Notes: generated by a model from the sequence alone, not told the origin. DNA of 64,000 nt from Microbacterium sp. 70-16 (GCF_001898315.1 NZ_MKTQ01000010.1:62001-126000); one strand, 5' to 3'; shown: positions 53,500 to 63,669, counted from the stretch's first letter. A program made the numbers and translations.

Positions 53500-54939
53500 G
53501 TGACCAGCGACCCACAGCATCAGCCCCTGGCCGCACGCACCGCCCCTTCCGACGGTGCGTCGCTCTCTGCCGTCGCCGCGCCTGACCGGTCCGGTCTGAT
53601 GAGTCGGCTGCCCGCCGCGGTCCAGCGCCGCGTGCAGCACCTCGCCACGATGCGCGACCCGCTGCTGCGCTTTGCGCTCACCCGTCGCGGCCTCATGATC
53701 GGGTTCGCCGTCGTGCACGGCGTGTACCTGCTGGGTCTGCTGCCGACGATCATCGCGGGCGAGACGCAGGGCGATCTGCCGCTCTACCGGCTGTGGGCCG
53801 AGCAGGCACGGCTCGGCTACTGGCCCGTCATCGACATGCCGTGGGTCTACCCCGCCGGGGCCCTCGTGCCGATCGTCGCGCCGGTTCTGGCCGGTGCCGA
53901 CGCGTACCAGCTGATCTGGTTCCTGCTGATGGTGGCGGCGAACTTCGTCGCCGTGCTGGCGCTCACGGGCGGCCTGCGTCGCCGGTCGGGCTACCTCGCG
54001 GCGTGGTACTGGCTCGCGGTGCAGATCCTGCTGGCGCCGGTCTCGATGCTGCGCCTCGAGGGCTTTGCCGCACCGCTCGCGATCGCGGGCCTCGCCGTGC
54101 TGCTGCGGCGTCCGGCGGTCGCCGGCGCGCTGCTCGCGGCCGCCACGTGGATCAAAGTGTGGCCCGCCGCGCTCGTCGGCGCCGCCGTCACGATCTCGTC
54201 GGCACGCTGGCGCATCGTCGCCGGTGGGGCCGCCGTGACCGCCGTCGTCGCGGGCGCGATCGCCTGGTACGGCGGCGCACAGAACCTGTTCAGCTTCCTG
54301 ACGATCCAGGGCGACCGGTCGCTGCAGCTCGAGGCGCCCGTCGCGACGCCCTGGGTGTGGGCGACCGTGCTGGGCCTTCCCGAAGCGGAGATCCGGCAGA
54401 ACTACGCGCTCGCGACGCGCGAGGTCGCCGGCCCCGGCGCGCACCTGGCGGGCGAGATCGTCGGCTGGCTCATGCCGATCGCGTGCCTCGTCATCGTCGC
54501 GCTGCTGTGGCGCGCGCGCCGTCGTGCGCTGCGCGAGGGCCGCTTCAGGCCGCGCGGGCAGCTGAAGCTGATCCTCGTCGGCGGGTTCGCGATCGCCGCC
54601 GCACTCATCGTGTTCAACAAGGTCGGATCGCCGCAGTACATGCTGTGGCTCGCCCCGATCGTCGCGGTCGGGCTCGCCGTCGACCGGCGCGCCTGGAGTC
54701 GCGTCGCCGGGTGGATGGCCGGAGTGTGCCTTGCGACGACCCTCGTGTTCCCCGTGCTCTACCTGCCGCTGATCGATGCCGACCCGTTTGCCGCCGGCGT
54801 GCTGCTCGCGCGCAACGTCATGGTCGGCGGCCTGTTCCTGTGGAGCCTCGTTGCGCTGTGGCGCGCGGGTACGGCGCCCCAGACCGGGCGCGACGCGCTG
54901 CGGATGCCCGTCGCGATCGCTGCCGTCGCCCGCGGCTGA
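53500..54939 (+). CDS. GT87-like polyprenol-dependent mannosyltransferase (DUF2029)
   Basis: A 479-residue membrane protein with about ten membrane segments. GDLPLYRLWAEQARLGYWPVIDMPWVYPAGALVP fits the first loop of DUF2029 alpha-mannosyltransferases, with an acidic catalytic position, and FNKVGSPQYMLWLAPIVAVGLA is the conserved C-terminal part. It would add mannose to envelope glycans outside the membrane. GTG 53500 is seven bases after TACACT (leaderless). Confidence 0.8.
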   Translation: MTSDPQHQPLAARTAPSDGASLSAVAAPDRSGLMSRLPAAVQRRVQHLATMRDPLLRFALTRRGLMIGFAVVHGVYLLGLLPTIIAGETQGDLPLYRLWAEQARLGYWPVIDMPWVYPAGALVPIVAPVLAGADAYQLIWFLLMVAANFVAVLALTGGLRRRSGYLAAWYWLAVQILLAPVSMLRLEGFAAPLAIAGLAVLLRRPAVAGALLAAATWIKVWPAALVGAAVTISSARWRIVAGGAAVTAVVAGAIAWYGGAQNLFSFLTIQGDRSLQLEAPVATPWVWATVLGLPEAEIRQNYALATREVAGPGAHLAGEIVGWLMPIACLVIVALLWRARRRALREGRFRPRGQLKLILVGGFAIAAALIVFNKVGSPQYMLWLAPIVAVGLAVDRRAWSRVAGWMAGVCLATTLVFPVLYLPLIDADPFAAGVLLARNVMVGGLFLWSLVALWRAGTAPQTGRDALRMPVAIAAVARG

Positions 54940-55006
54940 CCCTCGCTCTTCGCCCGGTCGCTGCGCGCCGCCCAAGGCGTCGGTGGCCGTCGCCGCGGAT
55001 GCCTCG

Positions 55007-55106
55007 CCGCAATAACTCAGGAACGGCGGCGGTGCGGCATCGCCGCTACCGCGTGATTCGGCGGCGTGGTGTCACCGCGATCGCGGCATCTCCTGAGTTA
55101 TTGCGG
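55007..55106. repeat. 100-bp nested hairpin after the mannosyltransferase
   Basis: CCGCAATAACTCAGGA (55007-55022) pairs perfectly over 16 bp with 55091-55106. Within, GCGGTG (near 55029) pairs with CACCGC (near 55073) and shorter CGCCG/CGGCG stems follow. Among the clearest examples of the nested class. Confidence 0.8.
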
Positions 55107-55164
55107 TGGGCCGTGGATGCCTGTCAGCGGTTCGCCGTCAGCAGGTCGCGTCAGCGGGCCCGGC

Positions 55165-56004
55165 TCACCAAATCATCGGGCGGTCGTCGTCGTCCGCGCC
55201 CGCGAGGTCGAGGTCGACGACCACGGGGACGTGGTCGCTGGGGATCTCGCCCTTGCGCTCGTCACGGTGGATGGATGCCCCCACGACGGCATCCGCAAAC
55301 GCATGCGAGCCGAGGATGAAGTCGATCCGCATGCCCTCGTTGCGGGGGAAGCGCAGCTGCTTGTAGTCCCAGTAGGTGTAGCCCGTCGGAACGAGGGGGC
55401 GCACCGTGTCGTGCAGGCCGGCGGCAAGCAGCGCCTGGAACGCCTCGCGCTCGGGCGGTGAGACGTGGGTGGTGACGCCCTCGATGACGGTGGGGTCGCC
55501 GTTGTCGGCGTCGGTCGGTGCGATGTTGAAGTCACCGGTGAGCGCGAGCGCGAGGTCAGGGTTCTTGCTCAGCGTGTCGGCGGTGTAGCCGCGCAGCGCC
55601 TCGAGCCAGTCGAGCTTGTAGCGGTAGTGCGGGTCATCGAGCCCGCGCCCGTTGGGCACGTAGAGGCTCCAGACCTGCACTCCGTCGATGGTTGCGCCGA
55701 TCGCACGGGCCTCCTGCGGGGCATCCGGCCCGTCGTGTCCCTTCGCGAAACCGGGCATGCCGGGGAACGCGATCTGCAGGTCGTCGATCGAGGTGCGGCT
55801 CGCGATCGCGACGCCGTTCCACTGGTTCAGTCCGTGCGCTTCGACGGTGTAGCCCGCTGCCTCGAACTCGGCGTAGGGGAACTGCTCGGGCTTGCACTTG
55901 ATCTCCTGCATCAGCAGCACGTCGACGCCCTCGCGCACGGCGAAGTCGACCGTGCGGACGACGCGGGCGCGGATCGAGTTGACGTTCCAGGTGGCGATGC
56001 GCAT
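55165..56004 (-). CDS. xthA: Exodeoxyribonuclease III
   Basis: A 279-residue AP endonuclease/3'-exonuclease for base-excision repair. MRIATWNVNSIRAR, LLMQEIKCKPEQFP (metal Glu), QVWSLYVPNGR, LTGDFNIAPTDAD, GYTYWDYK, RIDFILGS and the catalytic SDHVPVVVDLDL are visible. Length normal. ATG 56004 is six bases after TAGGGT and follows GGAGGC. Confidence 0.95.
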   Translation of the reverse strand: MRIATWNVNSIRARVVRTVDFAVREGVDVLLMQEIKCKPEQFPYAEFEAAGYTVEAHGLNQWNGVAIASRTSIDDLQIAFPGMPGFAKGHDGPDAPQEARAIGATIDGVQVWSLYVPNGRGLDDPHYRYKLDWLEALRGYTADTLSKNPDLALALTGDFNIAPTDADNGDPTVIEGVTTHVSPPEREAFQALLAAGLHDTVRPLVPTGYTYWDYKQLRFPRNEGMRIDFILGSHAFADAVVGASIHRDERKGEIPSDHVPVVVDLDLAGADDDDRPMIW

Positions 56005-56042
56005 GCCTCCACCCTACGGTCGACCGCCGACGTTGCCGGCGG

Positions 56043-57488
56043 TCAGAGGGCGGCGAGGATGTCGTCCACGCGCTGCTTGGCGTCGCCGAAGAGCATCTGC
56101 GTGTTGTCGCGGAAGAACAGCGGGTTCTGCACGCCGGCGTAACCCGACGCCATCGACCGCTTGAACACGACGACGCTGCGGGCCTCCCACACGTGCAGCA
56201 CGGGCATGCCCGCGATGGGCGAGCCCGGGTCTTCGGCCGCGGCGGGGTTGACCGTGTCGTTCGCGCCGATCACGAGTACGACGTCGGTGTCGGCGAAGTC
56301 GTCGTTGATCTCGTCCAGCTCGAGCACGATGTCGTACGGCACCTTGGCTTCGGCCAGCAGCACGTTCATGTGGCCCGGCAGACGCCCGGCGACGGGGTGG
56401 ATGCCGAAGCGCACCTCGACGCCCTTCTCGCGCAGCCGCTTCGTGAGATCCGCGACGGGGTACTGCGCCTGCGCGACGGCCATGCCGTAGCCGGGAGTGA
56501 TGACGACCGACCGCGCATCGCGCAGCAGTTCGGCGACCGACGCGGCATCCGTCTCGTGGATCTCGCCGGTCTCCTCGGCATCCGCCCGCGGCGCCTCGAT
56601 GCCGAAACCACCCGCGATGACCGACAGGAACGACCGGTTCATGGCCTTGCACATGATGTACGACAGGTACGCACCTGACGACCCCACGAGCGCGCCCGTG
56701 ACGATCAGCAGGTCGTTGTTCAGCAGGAAGCCCGCTGCCGCTGCCGCCCATCCCGAGTAGCTGTTGAGCATGGATACCACGACCGGCATATCTCCACCGC
56801 CGATCGAGGCGACGAGGTGCCAGCCGAGCGCGAGCGCGAGGAGCGTTACGACGATCAGCAGCCACAGGTCGGGCGTGATGACGTACCAGACCGTGAGCGC
56901 GACGAACAGGACGAGCGCGCCGACGTTGAGGAGATTCTTGCCCGGCAGCATGAGCGGCCGCGACGACATGCGTGCCGAGAGCTTGAGGAATGCGACGATC
57001 GAGCCGGTGAAGGTCACCGCGCCGATGAACACGCCGATGAACACTTCGGCGTGGTGGATGCCGACGAGTTCGGGTGCGAGGGCCTCGGCGTAGAGGTGGC
57101 CGTTCCAGCCGACGAGCACGGCCGCGAGGCCGACGAACGAGTGCAACAGCGCGATGAGCTCGGGCATGCCGGTCATCTCGACGACGCGCGCGCGCCACAG
57201 GCCGATGACGGCGCCGACGACGACGGCGCCGACGAGCAGCGCGACGCCGAGGTACAGCGTGACGTCGTCGGGCACGAGCGTGCCGTCGGCGAGGACGAGG
57301 ATGACCGTCGCGACGAGCGCGATCGTCATGCCGGAGATGCCGTAGACGACGCCGCGGCGGGCGGTCTCCTGCTTGCTGAGTCCCGCGAGGGCGAGGATGA
57401 ACAGCAGTGCGGCGACGATATATGCCGCGGTGGCGATGGACTGCGCGAGCACGATGCCGGCGGCCTCGGAGGTGGCGACGAGGGTCAC
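56043..57488 (-). CDS. pntB: NAD(P) transhydrogenase beta subunit
   Basis: A 481-residue membrane subunit that moves protons and binds NADP(H). About nine membrane helices, then the dIII domain with [18 protein letters not shown] (NADP loop), [34 protein letters not shown] and [17 protein letters not shown]. Start GTG 57488 overlaps the pntA stop by four bases. It makes NADPH from NADH using the proton gradient. Confidence 0.95.
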   Translation of the reverse strand: MTLVATSEAAGIVLAQSIATAAYIVAALLFILALAGLSKQETARRGVVYGISGMTIALVATVILVLADGTLVPDDVTLYLGVALLVGAVVVGAVIGLWRARVVEMTGMPELIALLHSFVGLAAVLVGWNGHLYAEALAPELVGIHHAEVFIGVFIGAVTFTGSIVAFLKLSARMSSRPLMLPGKNLLNVGALVLFVALTVWYVITPDLWLLIVVTLLALALGWHLVASIGGGDMPVVVSMLNSYSGWAAAAAGFLLNNDLLIVTGALVGSSGAYLSYIMCKAMNRSFLSVIAGGFGIEAPRADAEETGEIHETDAASVAELLRDARSVVITPGYGMAVAQAQYPVADLTKRLREKGVEVRFGIHPVAGRLPGHMNVLLAEAKVPYDIVLELDEINDDFADTDVVLVIGANDTVNPAAAEDPGSPIAGMPVLHVWEARSVVVFKRSMASGYAGVQNPLFFRDNTQMLFGDAKQRVDDILAAL

Positions 57489-59032
57489 TTCTGCTCGCCC
57501 TTCTGGAACATGGCGAGCATTCGCCGGGTGACGGCGAAGCCGCCGAAGATGTTGATGGATGCCAGCAGCACGGCGATCGCGGCGAGAACCTGCACGAGCG
57601 GGTCAGGAACGATGATCTGCGTCATCGCGCCGACGATGATGATGCCGCTGATGGCATTCGTGATGCTCATGAGCGGCGTGTGCAGTGCGTGCGCGACCTT
57701 GCCGATCACGTAGAACCCGATCACCACCGAGAGCGTCAGCACGAGGAAGTGCTGCGGCAGCGGCGCCGGCGCGATCGCGCAGACGAGGAAGAGCACCGCG
57801 ATCCCCGCGATGATGAGCCCCGACTTCGCCCCGCGCGACATCGTCTTCTTCGGTGTGGGCTCGGCGGCCGCCGCGACCGGAGCGGCGGTCGGCGCCGCCG
57901 AGACCTGCACGGGCGGCGGCGGCCAGGTGACGGCGCCGTCCTGCGTGACGGTGACGGCGCGCTGCACGACATCGTCGTGGTCGAGCACGAACTGCCCGTC
58001 CTTGCCGGGGGTCAGCAGCGCGAGCAGGTTCACGAGGTTCGTGCCGTACAGCTGGGATGCCTGCTGCGGCAGCCGGCCGGCGAGGTCGGTGTAGCCCAGG
58101 ATGATGACGCCGTTGTCGGTGACCGTGCGCTCGCCGGCGACAGACCCTTCGACGTTGCCGCCCTGGCCCGCGGCCATGTCGACGATGACGCTGCCGGGCT
58201 TCATCTCGGCGACGTCGGCGGCCGTGATCAGGCGGGGAGCCGCACGCCCCGGGATCAGCGCCGTCGTGATGATGATGTCGACGTCGGCGGCCTGGTCGCT
58301 GTACAGCTTCGCCGCCGCGGCGTCGTAGGCGGCGCTCGTCGCCTTGGCGTAGCCGTCCGACGACACCTCCTTCTGCTCGTCGGGCACGACGACCTCGAGG
58401 TAGGTGCCGCCGATGGATGCCACCTGGTCGGCCACCTCGGGGCGCGGGTCGGTCGCGCGCACGATCGCGCCGAGGCTGGATGCCGCGCCGATCGCCGCGA
58501 GTCCCGCGACGCCTGCGCCCGCCACGAGCACCTTCGCGGGCGGCACCTTGCCGGCCGCCGTCACCTGACCGGTGAAGAAACGGCCGAACTCGTTCGCCGC
58601 CTCGACGACGGCGCGGTAGCCGGCGATGTTGGCCATCGAGCTCAAGACATCCATCGACTGTGCGCGCGAGATGCGCGGCACGGCATCCATCGCCAGCGCC
58701 GTGACGCCGCGTTCGGCCAACGCCGCCAGCAGGTCGGGGCTGAGCGCGGGGCTGAGCAGGCCGATGAGCACGGCGCCCGACCGCAGCAGCGCGATCTCGT
58801 CGGATGTCGGGGCGGCGACCTTCAGCACGATGTCGGCGCCGAAGGCCGTCACGCGGTCGACGATCTCAGCGCCCGCGGCGACGTACGCGTCGTCGGGGAA
58901 GGACGACTGCGCTCCGGCGCCCGCCTCGACGACGACGTCGTAGCCGAGGCCGCGGAGCTTTCCGACGGTCTGCGGAGACGAGGCGACGCGCGTCTCACCC
59001 GGCCGTTCTGTCACGATCCCGATGCGGGGCAT
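57485..59032 (-). CDS. pntA: NAD(P) transhydrogenase alpha subunit (fused)
   Basis: A 515-residue protein: NAD-binding dI domain at about 1-370 ([62 protein letters not shown]) and the four-helix PNT_4TM part at about 405-515 ([35 protein letters not shown]). In many actinobacteria these are two genes; here they are fused. AAGGAGAGCC precedes ATG 59032. Operon pntA-pntB. Confidence 0.95.
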   Translation of the reverse strand: MPRIGIVTERPGETRVASSPQTVGKLRGLGYDVVVEAGAGAQSSFPDDAYVAAGAEIVDRVTAFGADIVLKVAAPTSDEIALLRSGAVLIGLLSPALSPDLLAALAERGVTALAMDAVPRISRAQSMDVLSSMANIAGYRAVVEAANEFGRFFTGQVTAAGKVPPAKVLVAGAGVAGLAAIGAASSLGAIVRATDPRPEVADQVASIGGTYLEVVVPDEQKEVSSDGYAKATSAAYDAAAAKLYSDQAADVDIIITTALIPGRAAPRLITAADVAEMKPGSVIVDMAAGQGGNVEGSVAGERTVTDNGVIILGYTDLAGRLPQQASQLYGTNLVNLLALLTPGKDGQFVLDHDDVVQRAVTVTQDGAVTWPPPPVQVSAAPTAAPVAAAAEPTPKKTMSRGAKSGLIIAGIAVLFLVCAIAPAPLPQHFLVLTLSVVIGFYVIGKVAHALHTPLMSITNAISGIIIVGAMTQIIVPDPLVQVLAAIAVLLASINIFGGFAVTRRMLAMFQKGEQK

Positions 59033-59159
59033 GGCTCTCCTTGGGTCACATCGCCGCTCGGGTGGCGGGCGACGCTCCCGACTCTAGAGCGGATGTCAAC
59101 GCCTCTGGGAGAGAAGTCGCGTGAAAAATCCCCGATCTTCCGTCCGTAGACTGCTGATC

Positions 59160-59735
59160 ATGACCGTCGCCTCCACTCCCGAGCTCGAAGCCGACCGCCA
59201 GGCCCTCATCGGCCTCATCACGGACGAAGCCGTCTTCCACGGCGACTTCACCCTCTCCAGCGGCAAGAAGGCGACGTATTACGTCGACATGCGCAAGCTC
59301 ACGCTCGACCACCGCGCCGCCCCCGCGATCGGCAGGCTTGTGCTCGACGTCGTCCGTGACCTGAAGGTGGATGCCGTCGGCGGACTCACCCTCGGCGCCG
59401 ACCCGATCGCCAACGCCGTGCTGCACGCGTCGGTCGCCGCGGGCACCCCGGTCGACGCGTTCGTCGTGCGCAAGGAACCCAAGGATCACGGCCGCGGCCG
59501 TCAGATCGAGGGCGCCGAAGTCGCCGGCAAGCGTGTCGTGATCGTCGAGGACACCTCGACGACGGGTGGGTCGCCGCTGAAGGCCGCCGAAGTCGTGCGC
59601 GCCGCGGGCGCCGACGTCGTCGCCGTCGTCACGGTCGTCGACCGCAAGACCGGCGCGCAGGCCGCCGTCGAGGCCGCCGGATTCGAGTGGCGCTCGGTGA
59701 TCGACCTCGACGATCTCGGGCTCGCGGCGCAGTAA
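59160..59735 (+). CDS. pyrE: Orotate phosphoribosyltransferase
   Basis: A 191-residue pyrimidine biosynthesis enzyme that joins orotate and PRPP. FHGDFTLSSGKKATYYVDMRKLTLD, VGGLTLGADPIANAV, FVVRKEPKDHGRGRQIEG and the PRPP loop VVIVEDTSTTGGS are present. ATG 59160 is seven bases after TAGACT (leaderless). Divergent from pntA. Confidence 0.95.
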   Translation: MTVASTPELEADRQALIGLITDEAVFHGDFTLSSGKKATYYVDMRKLTLDHRAAPAIGRLVLDVVRDLKVDAVGGLTLGADPIANAVLHASVAAGTPVDAFVVRKEPKDHGRGRQIEGAEVAGKRVVIVEDTSTTGGSPLKAAEVVRAAGADVVAVVTVVDRKTGAQAAVEAAGFEWRSVIDLDDLGLAAQ

Positions 59736-59764
59736 GCGCGCGGCGCGCGGTTGGCGCCCGCGCC

Positions 59765-60613
59765 TCACCGCACGACGGCGGTGACCGTCGCGAGGTCGGC
59801 GAGCACTTCGTGGCTGATCGAGCCGAGCAGGAACCGTGCCAGCGCGCCGCGCCCGTGAGTGCCGAGGACGGCGAGGCGGGCGCCCTTCGCATACTCGTTG
59901 ATCACGTGCGAGGGATACCCCTGCCGCACGACGCGCTCGACGACGAGATCGGGGTAGTCGGCCGCGACGCCGGCGAGGGCGAGGGCGAGCACCTCCTCGG
60001 TCGCCGCCTGCATGTTCGTGACGTACAGCTCCGGATACACGGCGAGGCTGTTGCGCGGCGCGACCACTGGCGTCCATACGCCGACGGCGGTGAGCTTCTC
60101 GCCGAGCCGGTCGGCTTCGGCCGCGGCGAAGGCGAGGGCGTGCTCCGAGGTCTCCGAACCATCCAGACCCACCACGATGCCCGACCGCCCCGCGACGTCG
60201 AAGTCGGGCACCACGACGACCGGACACGCCGAACCTGCAGCGATGCGGATGCCGTGCGCACCGCGCACGCGCGGCCCCTGCGGCCCGCGAAAGTCACTGC
60301 CGATCACGAGCAGTGCGGCGTGGGTGGATGCCTCGACGAGCACCCCGACCGGGTTGCCCGCCTCGACGCGGGTCGTGACGGTGACCCCGGGCGCCGCAGC
60401 ACGGATGCTCTCGGCGTGCGCGTCGAGCATCGACTGCGCGGCATCCAGCGCCGCCGTGATGACATCCGCCTCACCGACCGTGCCGAGCGCGCCGCCGATG
60501 ACCGAGACGAGTTCGATCGGCTGTGCGCGGGCCTTCGCGCGAGCGACCGCCCACTCGATCACGCGGGGCGTGACCGGAGCGCCGGCAACGCCGACGACGA
60601 TCCTGCCGTTCAT
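59765..60613 (-). CDS. Universal stress protein with two USP domains
   Basis: A 282-residue protein of two USP folds. The first has IVVGVAGAPVTPRVIEWAVARAKARAQPIELVSVI and ends IAAGSACPVVVVPDF; the second IVVGLDGSETSEHALAFAAAEADRLGEKLTAVGVW, LAVLGTHGRGALARFLLGSISHEVL (G-2x-G-9x-G ATP-type loop). AAGGGATGG precedes ATG 60613. Roles in stress and dormancy are known for such proteins; here unproven. Confidence 0.9.
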   Translation of the reverse strand: MNGRIVVGVAGAPVTPRVIEWAVARAKARAQPIELVSVIGGALGTVGEADVITAALDAAQSMLDAHAESIRAAAPGVTVTTRVEAGNPVGVLVEASTHAALLVIGSDFRGPQGPRVRGAHGIRIAAGSACPVVVVPDFDVAGRSGIVVGLDGSETSEHALAFAAAEADRLGEKLTAVGVWTPVVAPRNSLAVYPELYVTNMQAATEEVLALALAGVAADYPDLVVERVVRQGYPSHVINEYAKGARLAVLGTHGRGALARFLLGSISHEVLADLATVTAVVR

Positions 60614-60752
60614 GAGATCCATCCCTTCGTTGGGAGCTTCCTCTGAGCGCCACGTTACCCCACCCGGCTGTGCCACGGGCGGCGCTCACGCCGTAACTAA
60701 CCTCGGCATGCGCCGGACCCGAGCGCGGCCCCGGGCAAGGTGGAGCCCACGT

Positions 60753-60935
60753 CTACCGGAAGGCTGGCAGTTGGGATGCCAGCGCGAGGATGAGCCCCGT
60801 GAAGGTCAACACCATGATGCCGCGCCCGTTCGGCAGCGGCGTGCCCTGCGGGGCATCCTTTCGTCCGCGAACGAACAGGACGAGCGCGGTCATCAGCACC
60901 GCGAGCGCCGTAAGGACGAGGACGAGCGCGATCAT
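60753..60935 (-). CDS. Small membrane protein, 60 residues
   Basis: Two transmembrane helices (MIALVLVLTALAVLMTALVLFV and GIMVLTFTGLILALASQL) around a short basic loop GRKDAPQG. No family recognised. It starts in a 4-base overlap (ATGA) with the preceding 38-residue gene, in one operon with the NagD-like phosphatase. Confidence 0.6.
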   Translation of the reverse strand: MIALVLVLTALAVLMTALVLFVRGRKDAPQGTPLPNGRGIMVLTFTGLILALASQLPAFR

Positions 60936-61048
60936 CGGTCGTCACCGCCGCGGCGCCTGCGAACCAACTGCACGACGACCACCGCCAGCGTGCCCACCAG
61001 GATCACGATCGAGCTGAGGTAGAGCAGCGCCTGCTCGGTGTCGCTCAC
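60932..61048 (-). CDS. Tiny single-helix membrane protein, 38 residues
   Basis: Starts VSDTEQALLYLSSIVILVG at GTG 61048: one transmembrane helix, then RRRRGGDDR. The GTG lies three bases after the end of the NagD-like gene and its TGA overlaps the next ATG. The tight packing of three genes supports both tiny genes as real. Function unknown. Confidence 0.55.
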   Translation of the reverse strand: MSDTEQALLYLSSIVILVGTLAVVVVQLVRRRRGGDDR

Positions 61049-61051
61049 CGG

Positions 61052-61870
61052 TCAGACACCGTCGGTGAGATCCGGCAGCTCGGACTCGATCGGCTCGGCA
61101 GACAGCAGATCGGCGACCGAGTCGAGCACCTCGTCGGGTCGGAACGGGTAGCGCTCGATCTCGGCGTCGTCCGAGATGCCCGTGCGCACGAGGATCGTGT
61201 GCAGGCCCGCCTCGATGCCGGCGACGACGTCGGTGTCCATGCGGTCGCCGATCATGCCGGTGTTCTCGGAGTGCGCGCCGATGCGGTTCATCGCCGAACG
61301 GAACATCATCGGGTTGGGCTTGCCGACGACATACGGCTCCTTGCCGGTCGCGTGCGTGATGAGCGCCGCGAACGATCCGGTCGCGGGAACGACGCCGGTG
61401 GGGGTCGGGCCCGTGGCATCCGGGTTCGTGATGATGAACCGGGCGCCGTCGTTGATCAGACGGATCGCCTGCGTGATGCGGTCGAACGAGTAGTTACGCG
61501 TCTCGCCGACGACCACGTAGTCGGGCTTGGTCTCGGTCATGACGTAGCCGGCCTCGTGCAGTGCCGTGGTCAGTCCCGCCTCGCCGATGACGAACGCCGA
61601 GCCACGGGGGTTCTGCGAGCGCAGGAAGTCGGCCGTCGCGAGGGCCGAGGTCCAGATACGCTCCTCGGGCACCTCGAGGCCCGAGTTGCGCAGCCGCGCG
61701 CTCAGGTCGCGTGGCGTGTAGAACGGGTTGTTGGTCAGCACGAGGAACGGCGTGCCGGTGTCGCGCCACTGCGCAAGCAACTCGGCAGCCCCCGGGATGG
61801 GCTTGTTCTCGTGGACGAGAACGCCGTCCATGTCGGTGAGCCAGCACTCGATATCGGCGCGTGTCCGCAT
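61052..61870 (-). CDS. HAD-IIA (NagD-like) sugar phosphatase
   Basis: A 272-residue HAD hydrolase. Motif I DMDGVLVHENKPIPGAAEL, motif II VLTNNPFYTPRDLS, motif III KPNPMMFRSAMNR and motif IV GDRMDTDVVAG; a C2-type cap lies between (YVVVGETRNYSFDRI). It removes phosphate from sugar or nucleotide phosphates. ATG 61870 is seven bases after TAGGCT (leaderless). Confidence 0.92.
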   Translation of the reverse strand: MRTRADIECWLTDMDGVLVHENKPIPGAAELLAQWRDTGTPFLVLTNNPFYTPRDLSARLRNSGLEVPEERIWTSALATADFLRSQNPRGSAFVIGEAGLTTALHEAGYVMTETKPDYVVVGETRNYSFDRITQAIRLINDGARFIITNPDATGPTPTGVVPATGSFAALITHATGKEPYVVGKPNPMMFRSAMNRIGAHSENTGMIGDRMDTDVVAGIEAGLHTILVRTGISDDAEIERYPFRPDEVLDSVADLLSAEPIESELPDLTDGV

Positions 61871-61911
61871 GGACCCCAGCCTAGTGGGCCGATCGGGCCT
61901 AGTCTCGAGGC

Positions 61912-62868
61912 GTGACCCGTGACGCGTGGGACCCCGAGCTGTTGCCCGACCTGCACGGGCGCCGGTACCTCGTGACCGGGTCGACCGCGGGCCTCGGATT
62001 CTTCGCGTCGCTGCAGCTGGCCGCGGCCGGCGCCCACGTCATCATGACGGGCCGCAACCCCAACCGCCTGCAGGCCGCGCGCGCCGCCGTGCAGCGCAAC
62101 GCTGCGGATGCCGACGTCGAGACCCTGCTGCTCGACACCAGCAACCTCGGGTCGGTGCGCGCCGCGGCCGCGACCGTGCGCGGCCGGTCGGGACTGCACG
62201 GACTGCTGCTCAACGCCGGGATCGTCCACCCGCCGCGGCGGCGCGAGACGACCCCCGATGGGCACGAGCTGGTCTTCGCGACCAACGCGCTGGGACACTA
62301 CGCCCTCGCCGGCGAGCTGCTGCTGCCGCTGGCCGCCGGGCGCGGGCGCATGGTGTGGGTCGGGTCGATGTCGACCGCGATGGGCGAGTACGACCCGATC
62401 GACCTCGAGCTCGAGAACGGCTACACCCCGTGGCGCGCCTACGTGCAGTCGAAGGTCGTCACGACCGCCCTCGGCTTCGAAGCGGATCGCCGTCTGCGCG
62501 CCGCAAACGTGCCGATCGCGAGCCTCGTGGCGCACCCCGGCTATGCCATCGGCGGTCGCACCCGGGGCATCCTGGGTGTGAACGAACCCTCGAAGACGAA
62601 GCGGTTCTTCGACAACCTGCAGGCGCCGATCACGCAGTCCAAGGAGCACGGCGCGTGGTCGCTCGTGCGGGCGCTCGTCGATCCGGATGCCGTGGGGGGC
62701 CAGTTCTGGGGCCCCGCCCGGATCGTCAGCGGGGCGCCGCGCGTGGCGAAAGCGCCGAAGATCACGCTCGACGAGATCATCGCCGCGCGCGTCTGGAACT
62801 ACTGCGAGCACGCGACGGGCATGCCCTGGCCCTACCTCAAGGCCAGCCGCACGCGGCGGCGGGGGTAG
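61912..62868 (+). CDS. Short-chain dehydrogenase/reductase
   Basis: A 318-residue SDR. YLVTGSTAGLGFFASLQLAAAG is the NAD(P) loop, LLLNAGIV the structural NAG motif, and YVQSK the catalytic Tyr/Lys with the preceding Ser in WVGSMST. It resembles retinol/light-dependent reductase-like oxidoreductases. Start GTG 61912 is six bases after TAGTCT (leaderless), divergent from the NagD-like gene. Confidence 0.88.
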   Translation: MTRDAWDPELLPDLHGRRYLVTGSTAGLGFFASLQLAAAGAHVIMTGRNPNRLQAARAAVQRNAADADVETLLLDTSNLGSVRAAAATVRGRSGLHGLLLNAGIVHPPRRRETTPDGHELVFATNALGHYALAGELLLPLAAGRGRMVWVGSMSTAMGEYDPIDLELENGYTPWRAYVQSKVVTTALGFEADRRLRAANVPIASLVAHPGYAIGGRTRGILGVNEPSKTKRFFDNLQAPITQSKEHGAWSLVRALVDPDAVGGQFWGPARIVSGAPRVAKAPKITLDEIIAARVWNYCEHATGMPWPYLKASRTRRRG

Positions 62869-62922
62869 CCGGGGGCGGGGTGCGCGTGCGCGCGGGCGCG
62901 GGGTGCGCTCCCTCTGATTCCA

Positions 62923-62989
62923 CGAGACTGCGTTTCTGCGACGAGACAGCGTGCGCGGCGCGCAGTCTCGTCGCGAGAACGCAGTCTCG
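62923..62989. repeat. Long hairpin between SDR and mntR
   Basis: CGAGACTGCGTT-N3-GCGACGAGAC (62923-62947) pairs at 22 of 25 positions with 62965-62989 around a 17-nt loop rich in GCG. It lies between converging genes. Confidence 0.8.
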
Positions 62990-63024
62990 CGGAGTGGGTG
63001 GGCGGCGACCCGGCGCGCCGCGGG

Positions 63025-63669
63025 TCAGGCGGTGAGCCAGACGGCGGATGCCGCGGCGGGCGGCAGCTCGATGGTCGCGCCGCCGTCGACGCGCACGGCG
63101 TTGCGGCCGGCGACCGTGACGGCGTGCCCCACGTCGATGCCGGCGCCCTCCAGGGCGCGCAGCAGCGCGGGGTCGCGGTCGCTGACGCGCAGCACGCGTC
63201 CGGTGTGGTCGAGGTGCGCTTCGGCGAGCAGGACGAACGGCACGCGCGCGACGTGCCCCGAGGCATCCGGAATCGCGTCACCGTGCGGATCATGCGTCGG
63301 ATGCCCCAGCCGCGCCGAGATCCCCTCGAGCAGCCGGTCGCTGATCGCGTGCTCGAGGACTTCGGCCTCGTCGTGCACCTCGTCCCACGCGTAGCCGAAC
63401 TCGCGCACGAGCCACGTCTCGATCAGGCGGTGGCGGCGGATGATCGCGGCGGCGCGGACTTCCCCGGCATCCGTCAACGACACCGGCCCGTACGGGCGAT
63501 GCGACACGAGCCCCTGCGCCGCGAGCTTCTGCACCATCTCGGTCACCGTCGAGGGCGCGAGGCCCAGCTCGGCGGCGAGCTGCGACGGCGTCACCGGATC
63601 GCTCTGCCACTCGGTGTGGTGGTAGATCGTCTTCAGATAGTCGTCGATCGCGACGGAGGGCGCGGGCAC
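63025..63669 (-). CDS. mntR: DtxR-family manganese/iron regulator
   Basis: A 214-residue metalloregulator. The HTH VAIDDYLKTIYHHTEWQSDPVTPSQLAAELGLAPSTVTEMVQKLAAQGLVSHRPYGPVSLT and dimer/metal domain RRHRLIETWLVREFGYAWDEVHDEAEVLEHAISDRLLE fit MntR/IdeR; the C-terminal SH3-like FeoA domain is present. With mntH next to it, Mn2+ is the likely metal. GTG 63669 is seven bases after TAGCCT, a promoter that overlaps the mntH stop. Confidence 0.88.
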   Translation of the reverse strand: MPAPSVAIDDYLKTIYHHTEWQSDPVTPSQLAAELGLAPSTVTEMVQKLAAQGLVSHRPYGPVSLTDAGEVRAAAIIRRHRLIETWLVREFGYAWDEVHDEAEVLEHAISDRLLEGISARLGHPTHDPHGDAIPDASGHVARVPFVLLAEAHLDHTGRVLRVSDRDPALLRALEGAGIDVGHAVTVAGRNAVRVDGGATIELPPAAASAVWLTA

